A stretch of DNA of 24,349 bases from a virus. The stretch lies in the IMG/VR virus record IMGVR_UViG_3300025894_000064, positions 1-24,349 of that record. The stretch is one strand, 5' to 3'. Of the stretch, positions 7,947 through 14,755 are shown piece by piece. The position numbers and the translations under genes are program-made. The notes below the pieces were generated by a model. The model was not told where the DNA came from. It saw nothing but the letters and a program-made list of their open reading frames with translations, and made no database searches. Each line of letters opens with the position of its first letter. Within the stretch, counting starts at the first letter, position 1.

Positions 7947-8564
7947 ATGTCAGTTGCAAGTTTAACAAAATTTACAGTTCCATTAGCTACGGACCAAAGT
8001 GCTACATCACAAGGTCTATTAATGCCAAAACTAAGCTATCGCTTTCGTGCCAGCTTTGATAACTTTGGTGTTAGTCAACCTAAGTCGGAACTGACAAAAC
8101 AAATAGTAAGTATTGCGAGACCACAGGTTGCATTCAACCCAATCACAATCGATACTTACAACTCAAAAGTATATCTTCAAGGTAAGCCAGAATGGCAAGA
8201 AACATCAGTTACATTGCGTGATGACGCAGGTGGAAACGTTTCACGTCTAGTTGGTGAACAGATTCAGAAACAATTTGACTTCCTAGAGCAGGCAAGTGCC
8301 GCTTCTGGAATTGATTACAAATTCTTATTACGTTTTGAAATGCTAGATGGTGGTAATGGAACATTAGAGCCAGCAGTATTAGAAACATGGGAACTATATG
8401 GTTGCATGTTGTCAAACGTAAACTACGGAGAAATGGCTTACGAAAACAATGAGCCAGCTACAATTCAGCTAAGTGTCAGATTTGACAACGCAATACAATC
8501 ACCAGTTGGTGTTGGTGTTGGAACGTTAGTTGGACGTACAGCCGCAGGAGCAATTACTGGCTAA
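7947..8564 (+). CDS. gp19: Tail tube protein gp19
   Basis: Stacks in hexameric rings to make the rigid inner tube through which DNA passes. 205 aa (T4 gp19 is 163 aa). The pattern fits gp19: LSYRFRASFDNFG near the start, VSIARPQVAFNPITIDTYNSK (the 'lP...YN' strand), EWQETSVTLRDDAGG with the acidic pair, a helix ending in FDFLEQA, and a C-terminal pattern of LETWELYGCMLSNVNYGEM then IQLSVRFDNA. It lies directly after sheath gp18, the standard T4-like order, with its own late box and AAGGAG. It ends in an intrinsic terminator at 8649-8683, so tube transcripts are probably a separate abundant message. Confidence 0.9.
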   Translation: MSVASLTKFTVPLATDQSATSQGLLMPKLSYRFRASFDNFGVSQPKSELTKQIVSIARPQVAFNPITIDTYNSKVYLQGKPEWQETSVTLRDDAGGNVSRLVGEQIQKQFDFLEQASAASGIDYKFLLRFEMLDGGNGTLEPAVLETWELYGCMLSNVNYGEMAYENNEPATIQLSVRFDNAIQSPVGVGVGTLVGRTAAGAITG

Positions 8565-8648
8565 TAATAATTAGGCAGACGACTCAACAATAAGAAAAAA
8601 AGTATTTTAAAAGCTAAAACTGTAAAAAGTAAATTGTTATAACTAGAT

Positions 8649-8683
8649 AAACTCGGGTCGAATTAAAACCCGGGTTTATTTTT
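8649..8683 (+). terminator. Intrinsic terminator after gp19
   Basis: A 10-bp stem with one G-U pair (8649-8658 with 8668-8677), a 9-base loop and a T-rich tail (TTTATTTTT) through 8683. It lies directly before the next late promoter box at 8686. The bases between the gp19 stop and this hairpin (8565-8648) are AT-rich and show nothing else. Confidence 0.85.
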
Positions 8684-8685
8684 GG

Positions 8686-8694
8686 CATAAATAC
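8686..8694 (+). promoter_or_regulatory. T4-type late promoter box, 5 bases before ATG
   Basis: CATAAATA at 8686-8693, then CTTGT, then ATG at 8699. No ribosome site can be found before the ATG, and a terminator sits just upstream, so this box is probably the gene's own promoter and gives a leaderless mRNA. Confidence 0.65.
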
Positions 8695-8698
8695 TTGT

Positions 8699-9997
8699 AT
8701 GAGCATAAACCAATTTTTAAAACAATTTTCACAAGGTGATCAGCTAAAAGACTATAGTCATGCCAGTAAACTATTTGTTTCTGACAACTATAAGCTATCC
8801 CCTAAATATGGATTTCTATATCATGTAGCGTTTGACTTAAACCCAGGCATTGCTACTACAGGCAACCAAGAGCAAATGGAACTTGGTATGCTTTGTAAGC
8901 AAGTAACATTGCCATCGTTTAAGATGAATATTAAAAAGCAAAATGCATATAATAGATGGAACTATACCCAAACAAAACTTGAGTATGATGATATAAGACT
9001 TACATTCCATGACGACAGTGCTGATGTTGTACGTAATTTTTGGTATGATTATTATAGCTATTATTTTAGAGATAGTGATTATTACGATAGTGTTTACAGA
9101 CAAGGACACAAGTATTCACCGAGTGTAGGTGGTGCATGGGGTTATACACCACGCAATTATCCTAAAACCTATCCCGATCCTTTTGGTGATGCACCTTCAA
9201 CTGATGCTCAATTACAATTTATAAATGCAATACACATTTACAGTTTTCATCAAAAACGATTTAGTAAGTATACACTAATAAACCCAATCATTAGTTCTTT
9301 TAAACACGGAGAACATGAAGCGGCCGCAGGTGATTCAATTCTATCACATGAAATGACAGTTCAATTTGAAACAGTTAAATATGCTACAGGCACAGTAACA
9401 GGAAATAATGTTAAAGGCTTTGCTGATTTACATTATGATAACTCACCAAGTCCACTAACTCCAGCTGGTGGCGGAACTAATAGTATTGCTGGTCCAGGTG
9501 GATTACTTGAAACAGCAGATGAGATAGTTGAAGATTTAGCGGCAGGCAATATTTCAAGTGCCGTTGTTAAAGCAAGTAGAGCATTAAGCAACTTTAAAAA
9601 TGGAGATTTTAAAGCTATTGCTAGTGCAGAATTAGGACAGATTGGAAAAGATATTTTAAGTGGACAAAATCCATTAGATAGATTAAGTGTACCAGGAATT
9701 AGTAATCTAAGTACTGGCCCAGTAGCACAAGGCTTAAAACAAATAGGCGGAAGTGTTGGCGATGCAATTGACTCTGGGTTTAAAGCAATTGGCGGCGTAA
9801 GTCCGGCAATTAGCAGTAATGGATCTTTACTAAGTACTGCTTCAAGTTTTGCATCAACAGCTAATTCGTTGAGTAACGGAACTCTTCCATTACCAACAAT
9901 TAATAATGCTATTAACTTTGCTAATCAAGTATCAGTGGCATCAGCTAAAGCCAAAGAAGCCGAAGTTCGTAAGCAACTTAATACTATAGCAACGTAA
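8699..9997 (+). CDS. Second tail-tube-fold protein, candidate tube initiator
   Basis: 432 aa. The first 225 residues resemble the tail tube fold: a segment LCKQVTLPSFKMNIKKQNAYNRWNY followed by DDIRLTFHDDSAD parallels the gp19 elements 'arP...YN' and 'VTLRDD'. A Tyr-rich loop follows (FWYDYYSYYFRDSDYYDSVY), then a strand pattern ending HEMTVQFETVKY. This suits gp54-like tube initiators or another tube-like protein at the tail end. The last 170 residues are Gly/Ser/Ala-rich and low in complexity (about 255-432), probably flexible or helical. Starts at ATG 8699 with no ribosome site, five bases after a late box. The exact T4 counterpart (gp54, gp48 or a marine-specific protein) cannot be settled by eye. 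Confidence 0.7.
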   Translation: MSINQFLKQFSQGDQLKDYSHASKLFVSDNYKLSPKYGFLYHVAFDLNPGIATTGNQEQMELGMLCKQVTLPSFKMNIKKQNAYNRWNYTQTKLEYDDIRLTFHDDSADVVRNFWYDYYSYYFRDSDYYDSVYRQGHKYSPSVGGAWGYTPRNYPKTYPDPFGDAPSTDAQLQFINAIHIYSFHQKRFSKYTLINPIISSFKHGEHEAAAGDSILSHEMTVQFETVKYATGTVTGNNVKGFADLHYDNSPSPLTPAGGGTNSIAGPGGLLETADEIVEDLAAGNISSAVVKASRALSNFKNGDFKAIASAELGQIGKDILSGQNPLDRLSVPGISNLSTGPVAQGLKQIGGSVGDAIDSGFKAIGGVSPAISSNGSLLSTASSFASTANSLSNGTLPLPTINNAINFANQVSVASAKAKEAEVRKQLNTIAT

Positions 9998-10011
9998 GGT
10001 GTAAAACAATA

Positions 10012-10025
10012 GCGTATAAAAATGT
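10012..10025 (+). repeat. 14-bp direct repeat, copy 1
   Basis: GCGTATAAAAATGT, identical to 10528-10541. Allowing mismatches, the similarity covers about 23 bases. This copy spans the start of the 154-aa gene; the other spans the start of the next gene. It looks like a decayed copy of the downstream gene's start. Confidence 0.8.
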
Positions 10026-10486
10026 TTAGTTTTGACGTAGAAAATATAACCAAAGGCGTAGGTGTAATTACAGCAACATTGGCAATGTTAGGTGGTGGTT
10101 ATACTCTATGGGATAAACTTGAAAACAAGGACATACTTACTTGGGCACCTGAGCACTTTAACATAGCACCATACGAAGGTGATTACAAAGTTACTGTGGC
10201 AAGAGAGAAACACAGAGATGATTGCACAGTCACAGACTTTACACTAACTGTTAGGGACAGCGAAAACATTGTCCACCAAGCATCAAGTAGTATTGGTAAA
10301 TTTATGGGTCCAGCAAGTGATACTGTTGATACGTTTGCATTTAAGATGCAGATTGAATCCGACCAAACGGTAGCACCAGGCATAGCAACACTGATTGCTT
10401 ATATTGATTATGATTGTCCAGAAGGTCATATTGCAGTAACATATCCAGATCACGAAAACTTAAGGTTTGAAATAACCACTAAATAG
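10022..10486 (+). CDS. Membrane-anchored protein of unknown function, 154 aa
   Basis: No family recognised. Residues about 11-30 (GVGVITATLAMLGGGYTLWD) form one membrane segment near the N-terminus; with the short acidic N-terminus before it this looks like a signal anchor. The remaining 120 residues look like a soluble beta-rich domain (alternating strands such as YKVTVAREK, VTDFTLTVRDSE, FAFKMQIES, ATLIAYIDYDC), possibly in the periplasm, with two Cys. The ribosome site is weak: AAGGTG is over 20 bases upstream. The gene lies between two copies of a 14-bp direct repeat, suggesting it was inserted here. It sits in a structural-gene region, so a virion or envelope role is equally open. Confidence 0.75.
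   Translation: MFSFDVENITKGVGVITATLAMLGGGYTLWDKLENKDILTWAPEHFNIAPYEGDYKVTVAREKHRDDCTVTDFTLTVRDSENIVHQASSSIGKFMGPASDTVDTFAFKMQIESDQTVAPGIATLIAYIDYDCPEGHIAVTYPDHENLRFEITTK
10478..10485 (+). promoter_or_regulatory. Possible late promoter box (weak)
   Basis: ACTAAATA at 10478-10485, overlapping the stop of the membrane protein gene, with AGGAG and ATG (10525) following. One base off the core, so only tentative. Confidence 0.35.
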
Positions 10487-10524
10487 TTATAAGGGCATAG
10501 GACTACTATTATAGGAGAAAACAA

Positions 10525-10911
10525 ATGGCGTATAAAAATGTATTAACAAATATATCCGGAGTAGATGTAAACTCTGTTGATAAAAGTGTTGATGGATTCT
10601 TTACTAACTACTTTGATCGTATTGTTGATATTAGTGGTCCTGAAAATGACGTTATTGTTTCTCATTTTGAAATGTACACAAGAGGAAACAAATTAGCGGC
10701 ACAGGCTCTAGCAAGTGCAGTTATATTTACAGCACAAAAATTAGAAGCGAGTCCAATGGAAGTACTCGACGATTTCAAAAATGTACCAATTGGTGATCTA
10801 AGCGAATACCTTTGCATGTACTTAAACCTCAATAGACAAGGTACTAGTTTACTTGGAATTAATAATGCTAAGGTTCGCAATAAATATGTCGAACGTAGCA
10901 TTTTACCATGA
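10525..10911 (+). CDS. Conserved small protein of T4-like marine phages, 128 aa
   Basis: Begins MAYKNVLTNISGVDVNSVD after an AGGAG site and ends in a Leu-Asn-rich stretch (YLCMYLNLNRQGTSLLG) followed by a basic YVERSILP. The layout resembles a small protein I remember as a conserved hypothetical in marine T4-like phages, but no function is known to me. It is mostly helical by eye, with no membrane segment or Cys motif. It overlaps gp4 by four bases (ATGA), so the two are translationally coupled; a head completion or packaging helper would fit that position. Its first 14 coding bases after ATG are repeated upstream at 10012. Confidence 0.85.
   Translation: MAYKNVLTNISGVDVNSVDKSVDGFFTNYFDRIVDISGPENDVIVSHFEMYTRGNKLAAQALASAVIFTAQKLEASPMEVLDDFKNVPIGDLSEYLCMYLNLNRQGTSLLGINNAKVRNKYVERSILP
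10528..10541 (+). repeat. 14-bp direct repeat, copy 2
   Basis: Same GCGTATAAAAATGT as 10012-10025, 516 bases downstream, forming codons 2-6 of the 128-aa gene. Confidence 0.8.
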
Positions 10912-11342
10912 GCAAATATTCCCAAGGCAAGTATCAAATAAAAAACCCAGACAAGTATGTTGGAAAAGGCACGCCTACATTTCGCAGTAGCTGGGAACAT
11001 GTCTTTATGTCGTTCTGTGATAATAATCCTAATATACTAAAGTGGGCAAGTGAACCAATACGTATTAACTATAAAAATCCGTTTACAGGAAAGAATACTA
11101 TATACGTTCCTGATTTTTTAATTTACTACATTGATCGCAGTGGTAATCACAGTGCTGATGTAATTGAAGTCAAACCCAAGAAAGAAACAAATCTTGGAGA
11201 GGCTAAAAGTCGACGAGACCAAGCATATACAGTGCTTAACATGGCAAAATGGGAAGCCGCTAAAGCATGGTGTAAGCAAAAAGGTCTTAATTTTAAGATA
11301 GTCACAGAAGAGCAAATTTTCCACCAAGGCAATAAACGATAA
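10908..11342 (+). CDS. gp4: Head completion protein gp4
   Basis: In T4, gp4 acts after DNA packaging to finish the head so that tails can join. 144 aa (T4 gp4 is 150 aa). Matches: the opening YQIKNPDKYVGKGTPTFRSSWE (T4 KWVPKNISKYRG...TYRSNWE), NPNILKWASEPIRINY (T4 NPEIIAWGSETAVIPY), the IEVKPKKET signature shared with T4 (IEIKPKKET), and a C-terminal KWEAAKAWCKQKGLNFKIVTEE (T4 KWKAAQSLAEKRGIKFRILTED). The 'PDF...IEVKPKKE' arrangement resembles a TnsA/Holliday-type nuclease core. Overlaps the preceding gene by four bases (ATGA). Confidence 0.93.
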   Translation: MSKYSQGKYQIKNPDKYVGKGTPTFRSSWEHVFMSFCDNNPNILKWASEPIRINYKNPFTGKNTIYVPDFLIYYIDRSGNHSADVIEVKPKKETNLGEAKSRRDQAYTVLNMAKWEAAKAWCKQKGLNFKIVTEEQIFHQGNKR

Positions 11343-11371
11343 GTATATACACATACTTAATAGGAATGCCA

Positions 11372-11899
11372 ATGACAAAAAAACTTGAAGAATTTTTTAA
11401 CGTAGATCCAGCTGATATACACGAGCCAACGCATGAGGAACCTGAAGAGGTAAACCCTGAGGTTGCAAAGAATGAAATTACTACTAACGTAGAAACAATT
11501 AGATCAGTTAACAATGCCATTGATAAGATTGATGTTGCATTACCAACTATTAAAGATTTAGATGCAAGTGATAACGAAATGGATGCTCTTGCTTCTTTAG
11601 CACAAGAAAAGTTTCAAGATCTAATGGATTTAGGAATGAATGTAGAGCCTAGGTTTAGCGGAGTTATTCTACAAACTGCTAGTCAACTACTTGGCCATTC
11701 AATTACTGCAAAAACAGCTAAAATGGATAAAAAACTAAAAATGGTTCAACTGCAATTACAAAAAGCCAGACTGGATCATCAAATTAATAAAGATAACGGC
11801 GGAGTTGAAGACCCAATTGAAGGTCAAGGTGTAGTTATTGATCGCTCGACACTATTAAACGAGATTTTGTCAGCAAACAAAAAGACCTCCGACGGATAA
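11372..11899 (+). CDS. gp16: Terminase small subunit gp16
   Basis: Recognises concatemer DNA and helps gp17 start packaging. ATG at 11372 is preferred because AGGA (11362-11365) is correctly spaced; the alternative ATG at 11366 would abut it. 175 aa (T4 gp16 is 164 aa). An acidic N-terminal arm (about 5-40) precedes a central helical region typical of gp16: LASLAQEKFQDLMDLGM, then FSGVILQTASQLLGHSITAKTAKMDKKLKMVQLQLQKARL, matching T4 [27 protein letters not shown]. A C-terminal tail ends in a helix (DRSTLLNEILSAN), like T4's SPTELMDEIGDA. Unlike in many T4-like phages, gp17 is about 5 kb away, separated by the phosphate transporter island. The stop overlaps a late promoter box. Confidence 0.87.
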   Translation: MTKKLEEFFNVDPADIHEPTHEEPEEVNPEVAKNEITTNVETIRSVNNAIDKIDVALPTIKDLDASDNEMDALASLAQEKFQDLMDLGMNVEPRFSGVILQTASQLLGHSITAKTAKMDKKLKMVQLQLQKARLDHQINKDNGGVEDPIEGQGVVIDRSTLLNEILSANKKTSDG

Positions 11900-11903
11900 A
11901 TAC
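11895..11903 (+). promoter_or_regulatory. T4-type late promoter box overlapping gp16 stop
   Basis: GATAAATAC at 11895-11903; the gp16 stop TAA is inside the box. The next gene starts at 11939 with a GAAGGTGG ribosome site. Confidence 0.65.
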
Positions 11904-11938
11904 ATTATAAAATATAAAAAACGAAGGTGGTTTGTTTA

Positions 11939-12406
11939 ATGAAAACATTTCAGACATATTATTTCGAAGCTGACAAAACCTATCAGTTTCGTATCAAATT
12001 AGCAGGCTTAGAGCCTAAGGGTGAAGCCCTTGATCGTATTACTAAAGCGATTGATGTGTATCAAGTTGAAACAGTCAGCAAGAGCAAACGTACACCTATA
12101 AGTGAACGTCCTGAGTTTCCAAGACACGGACCAATTGACACATACGAAGTTGAAGTTGACCTAAAATACCCAGCAACTGCTGAGGGTGTTAAGAATCTGT
12201 TAGTAAATAGAGCATTTATTTCTGCACACGATGTTGTGGTTGCTAGATGCGGAGAAGACTACGATATACTTTCAGAAACTGAAGTGTCAGACGAAGAAAA
12301 TGATAAAGGTAAGCAAGAAACTGTTGGACAAAAAAGAGTTGATAGTATGCTTAAAGACTTTGTTAAAGATTCAACTAAATTTGATGAGATAGCAAAGGAA
12401 AAATAA
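11939..12406 (+). CDS. Conserved hypothetical protein, 155 aa
   Basis: ATG at 11939 (MKTFQTYYF) is chosen over GTG at 11927 because GAAGGTGG is spaced 8 bases before it. The body resembles a conserved protein I recall from T4-like marine phages: YQFRIKLAGLEP, then a helix (DRITKAIDVYQVETVSKSKRTPI), a proline-rich FPRHGPIDTYEVEVDLKYPATAEGVKNLL, which looks like a ferredoxin-like alpha-beta core. The C-terminus is acidic then helical. Function unknown. A late promoter lies in front, and it is followed after one base by the 556-aa gene, so both are late and probably structural or assembly factors. Confidence 0.85.
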   Translation: MKTFQTYYFEADKTYQFRIKLAGLEPKGEALDRITKAIDVYQVETVSKSKRTPISERPEFPRHGPIDTYEVEVDLKYPATAEGVKNLLVNRAFISAHDVVVARCGEDYDILSETEVSDEENDKGKQETVGQKRVDSMLKDFVKDSTKFDEIAKEK

Positions 12407-12407
12407 A

Positions 12408-14078
12408 ATGACAGATTTTTATAAATTAAATGATCAGTTAAAAAATATTGACGAAGGCTATTACGAAATGCCTCCAATAGATAGAGAACGTTATACTGAC
12501 TTGGAAGGGGAAGGACTTGAAGGCCCATTCCAGACACGCAGTGGTAAAGTAGTATACTATGATCCTAAAGAAGGCAAGTACTACGATCGTGATAGCGATA
12601 TGTACCTATCACATGAAGAATTTCAAGCATACGACCAAAGCAAACCAGACGACTATAAGATTACTAAAATGGAGTTGCCTAAACTTAAAAGGACACAATC
12701 TGATTTAGATTATATGAGTCAGATGGACGATGCCCACGCACAAATTTATGGTGAAGGCAAAATGAGCGACATACACCAAGACGCTCAAGAGAATGATAAA
12801 GAAGATTTTATTGCAATGCATAAAGACTCTATGTCAGCAGACGAAGCCGGTAAGATGTGGGACGAAGTACAAAAACAGATGGACGAAGGCAAAAAGAAAG
12901 CAAAGAAAAAGTCTGATGCTGAGATAGACCAAAATTGGTTAGACGCACAAAATAGTATGCTTGATCATGAAGGTAAACCAAAGCCTGAATATACTAAAAT
13001 GAGAGATACAATGTCCGAAGGCATTGAACTAACAACATCATTACAACAAGCATACGAATCAATATTAAAAAGGGAAAATGATAGCCTGGCTAATCCTGAG
13101 GTTGTAGAGAGCCAAGCAGAAACATCAGAACTTGACGAACAGCAGGACTCAAAGGATTTACAAGAAGAACAAGTTGCCCCTTATGACAACAGTGAGTGTT
13201 CAACCGACGACGAAGAAGAAATTGTTAGTGAAGCACCACCATTACCCACTGAAAAACAAAAAGCTATGACACAAAGAATTAAAGATAGAATAGCTATGCG
13301 ATCAGGTTCCCCAGAAGATCAGGCAAACACAAAAGAAAAAGAATCTACAGCAAAGATGTTAAAGCTAGTACGAGAAATTAGCGAACATCGCCGTATGCTT
13401 GAAAATATGATTATTAAGTTAGCAGAAATTGACAATGGTGATCTACATGATCAACTTAGTACAATGTTTGACCTTAATACTAAATTTAGTGCAGTATTGC
13501 GTAGAGCAATGAGCATTGTTCCACGTTATGAAAGCATTAAAAATGAAGCATCAATTGGTGAAAAACCAATTGAAGAAAGCTATACTGCTATTGATAAAAC
13601 ATTTAATGAAATGTTTAACATGATGGGCCGTTTACTAAAAATTACACGTCAAGACGGTGTATTAAGTAAGATGGTAGGCTGGGAAGGCGGCGACCCAGCA
13701 TGGATTACTGATGCTAATCAAAAATTAATTGAAGCGATGGAAGCCATTGAAGAAGCACACAGGTTTAGTTACAGGGAAGAACATTCACAAATGAAAGATG
13801 AAAGTGTTGATAACGAATCCAAATCTGTACAAAAAAATCAGCTAACTGATATTAAAAAACTAGCTGGTATTGAAGAAGATGCAACACAGACCGTGGATGT
13901 CAAAGTAATCAACAGTGGTTACGGAACTGAAATGGGTATGAAAAGTGCAGAAATTATTAGCCAAGAATTAAATAATAATATGCAACCCGTTTTAAAAGTT
14001 AGAATTGAAGATCTTAATATGGGTGACCCAGTTGTTGCGGAATTCCGCAATGGTAGTTGGGTCGTAGATATGGACTAA
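12408..14078 (+). CDS. Acidic protein of unknown function, 556 aa
   Basis: No enzyme family recognised. Residues 43-75 contain a Tyr-rich motif, V-V-Y-Y-D-P-K-E-G-K-Y-Y-D-R-D-S-D-M-Y, resembling the OCRE (octamer) repeats of eukaryotic splicing factors; the similarity may be chance. A long hydrophilic, mainly helical and disordered region follows (about 80-300), with an acidic run near 270 (STDDEEEIVSE). A second half (about 310-460) looks like a coiled-coil-forming helical domain. Near residue 485 there is the motif QLTDIKKLAGIEED shared with other proteins here. The final 60 residues look like a small folded domain (VDVKVINSGYG...VLKVRIEDLNMGDPVVAEF). A late virion or prohead-internal protein is the best guess from position. 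Confidence 0.82.
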   Translation: MTDFYKLNDQLKNIDEGYYEMPPIDRERYTDLEGEGLEGPFQTRSGKVVYYDPKEGKYYDRDSDMYLSHEEFQAYDQSKPDDYKITKMELPKLKRTQSDLDYMSQMDDAHAQIYGEGKMSDIHQDAQENDKEDFIAMHKDSMSADEAGKMWDEVQKQMDEGKKKAKKKSDAEIDQNWLDAQNSMLDHEGKPKPEYTKMRDTMSEGIELTTSLQQAYESILKRENDSLANPEVVESQAETSELDEQQDSKDLQEEQVAPYDNSECSTDDEEEIVSEAPPLPTEKQKAMTQRIKDRIAMRSGSPEDQANTKEKESTAKMLKLVREISEHRRMLENMIIKLAEIDNGDLHDQLSTMFDLNTKFSAVLRRAMSIVPRYESIKNEASIGEKPIEESYTAIDKTFNEMFNMMGRLLKITRQDGVLSKMVGWEGGDPAWITDANQKLIEAMEAIEEAHRFSYREEHSQMKDESVDNESKSVQKNQLTDIKKLAGIEEDATQTVDVKVINSGYGTEMGMKSAEIISQELNNNMQPVLKVRIEDLNMGDPVVAEFRNGSWVVDMD

Positions 14079-14090
14079 CAAGGTCTAATT

Positions 14091-14447
14091 ATGAGAGCAT
14101 TTGAATTTATTTCTGAATCTAAGAGACGTCTACGTAAAGGCGCACAACATGCATTACCTACAGCTCATACATGGGCAACAGATTTTTATGGTGCATATAG
14201 ATTTGGACTTTCGTTAGCAAGTTCTCCAGATGGACCTGATATGCCTGAGGTTGGACCAACTGGCGGCAGAATGACTACTGTATCATACAGCGATGGTGAC
14301 CAATCGATACTTGACGGCGCTTCAAAACGAATGGGTATTTCAAAGAAAGATAAATTGACTAAAGGAAATAAAAGCCAAGAAATGCCAGATGTGAATACAA
14401 AAAGTACACTAGTTCCTAAAGGTCCAGTTAAACGTAAAAACAAATGA
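14091..14447 (+). CDS. Small basic protein with capsid-targeting-like N-terminus, 118 aa
   Basis: N-terminus MRAFEFISESKRRLRKG matches the T4 internal-protein capsid-targeting pattern, and F-I-S-E at 6-9 is a plausible prohead protease site ([IL]-x-E). The mature part would start at the basic SKRRLRKG. The middle has YGAYRFGLSLASSPDGPDMP, which I loosely recall from marine T4-like phages, and the C-terminus is basic (KGPVKRKNK). The 3229 gene starts the same way. It overlaps the next gene by four bases (ATGA). An internal head protein, perhaps co-injected with DNA, is inferred and not shown. Confidence 0.8.
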   Translation: MRAFEFISESKRRLRKGAQHALPTAHTWATDFYGAYRFGLSLASSPDGPDMPEVGPTGGRMTTVSYSDGDQSILDGASKRMGISKKDKLTKGNKSQEMPDVNTKSTLVPKGPVKRKNK

Positions 14448-14641
14448 CCAGATATAGAAACGAGTTAAGCGAACTTGTTAAACTGGCTGGCATCAAACAG
14501 GAATCCCCAGAAGACAACATCACTGATACTGCTAAAGAGAAAGCAGAATACCAACGTAAAAACAATGTTGAACCAGGCACTGATGAATGGTTCAAACTTT
14601 GGTTTGCTCGCCCTAAACTAACTGGTGAAAAACCTTTCTAA
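14444..14641 (+). CDS. Small protein with LAG motif, 65 aa
   Basis: Begins MTRYRNELSELVKLAGIKQE, carrying the Leu-Ala-Gly-Ile motif shared with the 556-aa and 529-aa proteins. The C-terminus VEPGTDEWFKLWFARPKLTGE is Trp/Phe-rich and looks like a conserved motif I recall at the end of hypothetical proteins of marine phages. It starts four bases before the previous stop (ATGA overlap), so it is co-translated with the capsid-targeting-like protein. Function unknown. Confidence 0.78.
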   Translation: MTRYRNELSELVKLAGIKQESPEDNITDTAKEKAEYQRKNNVEPGTDEWFKLWFARPKLTGEKPF

Positions 14642-14659
14642 CTGTAATATAATTGTAAT
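14642..14659 (+). promoter_or_regulatory. Pho-box-like direct repeat upstream of the PiT gene
   Basis: CTGTAAT, four A/T bases, TTGTAAT: two 7-base repeats spaced 11 bases apart, like the PhoB site (CTGTCAT-N4-CTGTCAT). 11 of 14 repeat positions match; both central C's are A. It lies 54 bases before the -10, farther than the usual place, so the call is tentative. Confidence 0.35.
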
Positions 14660-14666
14660 ATTAAAA

Positions 14667-14698
14667 TTTTGTCAAAACAGTAAATAATGTTGACAAAA
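14667..14698 (+). promoter_or_regulatory. Inverted and direct repeats over the PiT gene -35 region
   Basis: Perfect 9-base inverted repeat (TTTTGTCAA at 14667-14675, TTGACAAAA at 14690-14698) that includes the -35. The bases CAAAACAG also recur as a direct repeat at 14673-14680 and 14694-14701, exactly 21 bases apart (two helical turns). This suits an operator, though the right arm is also simply the -35. Confidence 0.4.
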
Positions 14699-14718
14699 CA
14701 GAAAATATAAGTTATACT
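14690..14718 (+). promoter_or_regulatory. sigma70-type promoter for the PiT transporter gene
   Basis: TTGACA at 14690-14695, a 17-base spacer, and TATACT at 14713-14718 (5 of 6). The predicted start is near 14725, leaving a leader of about 30 bases. Confidence 0.85.
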
Positions 14719-14755
14719 TACAGTGTAACGCCAATCAATTACGAAAGGTTATAGG

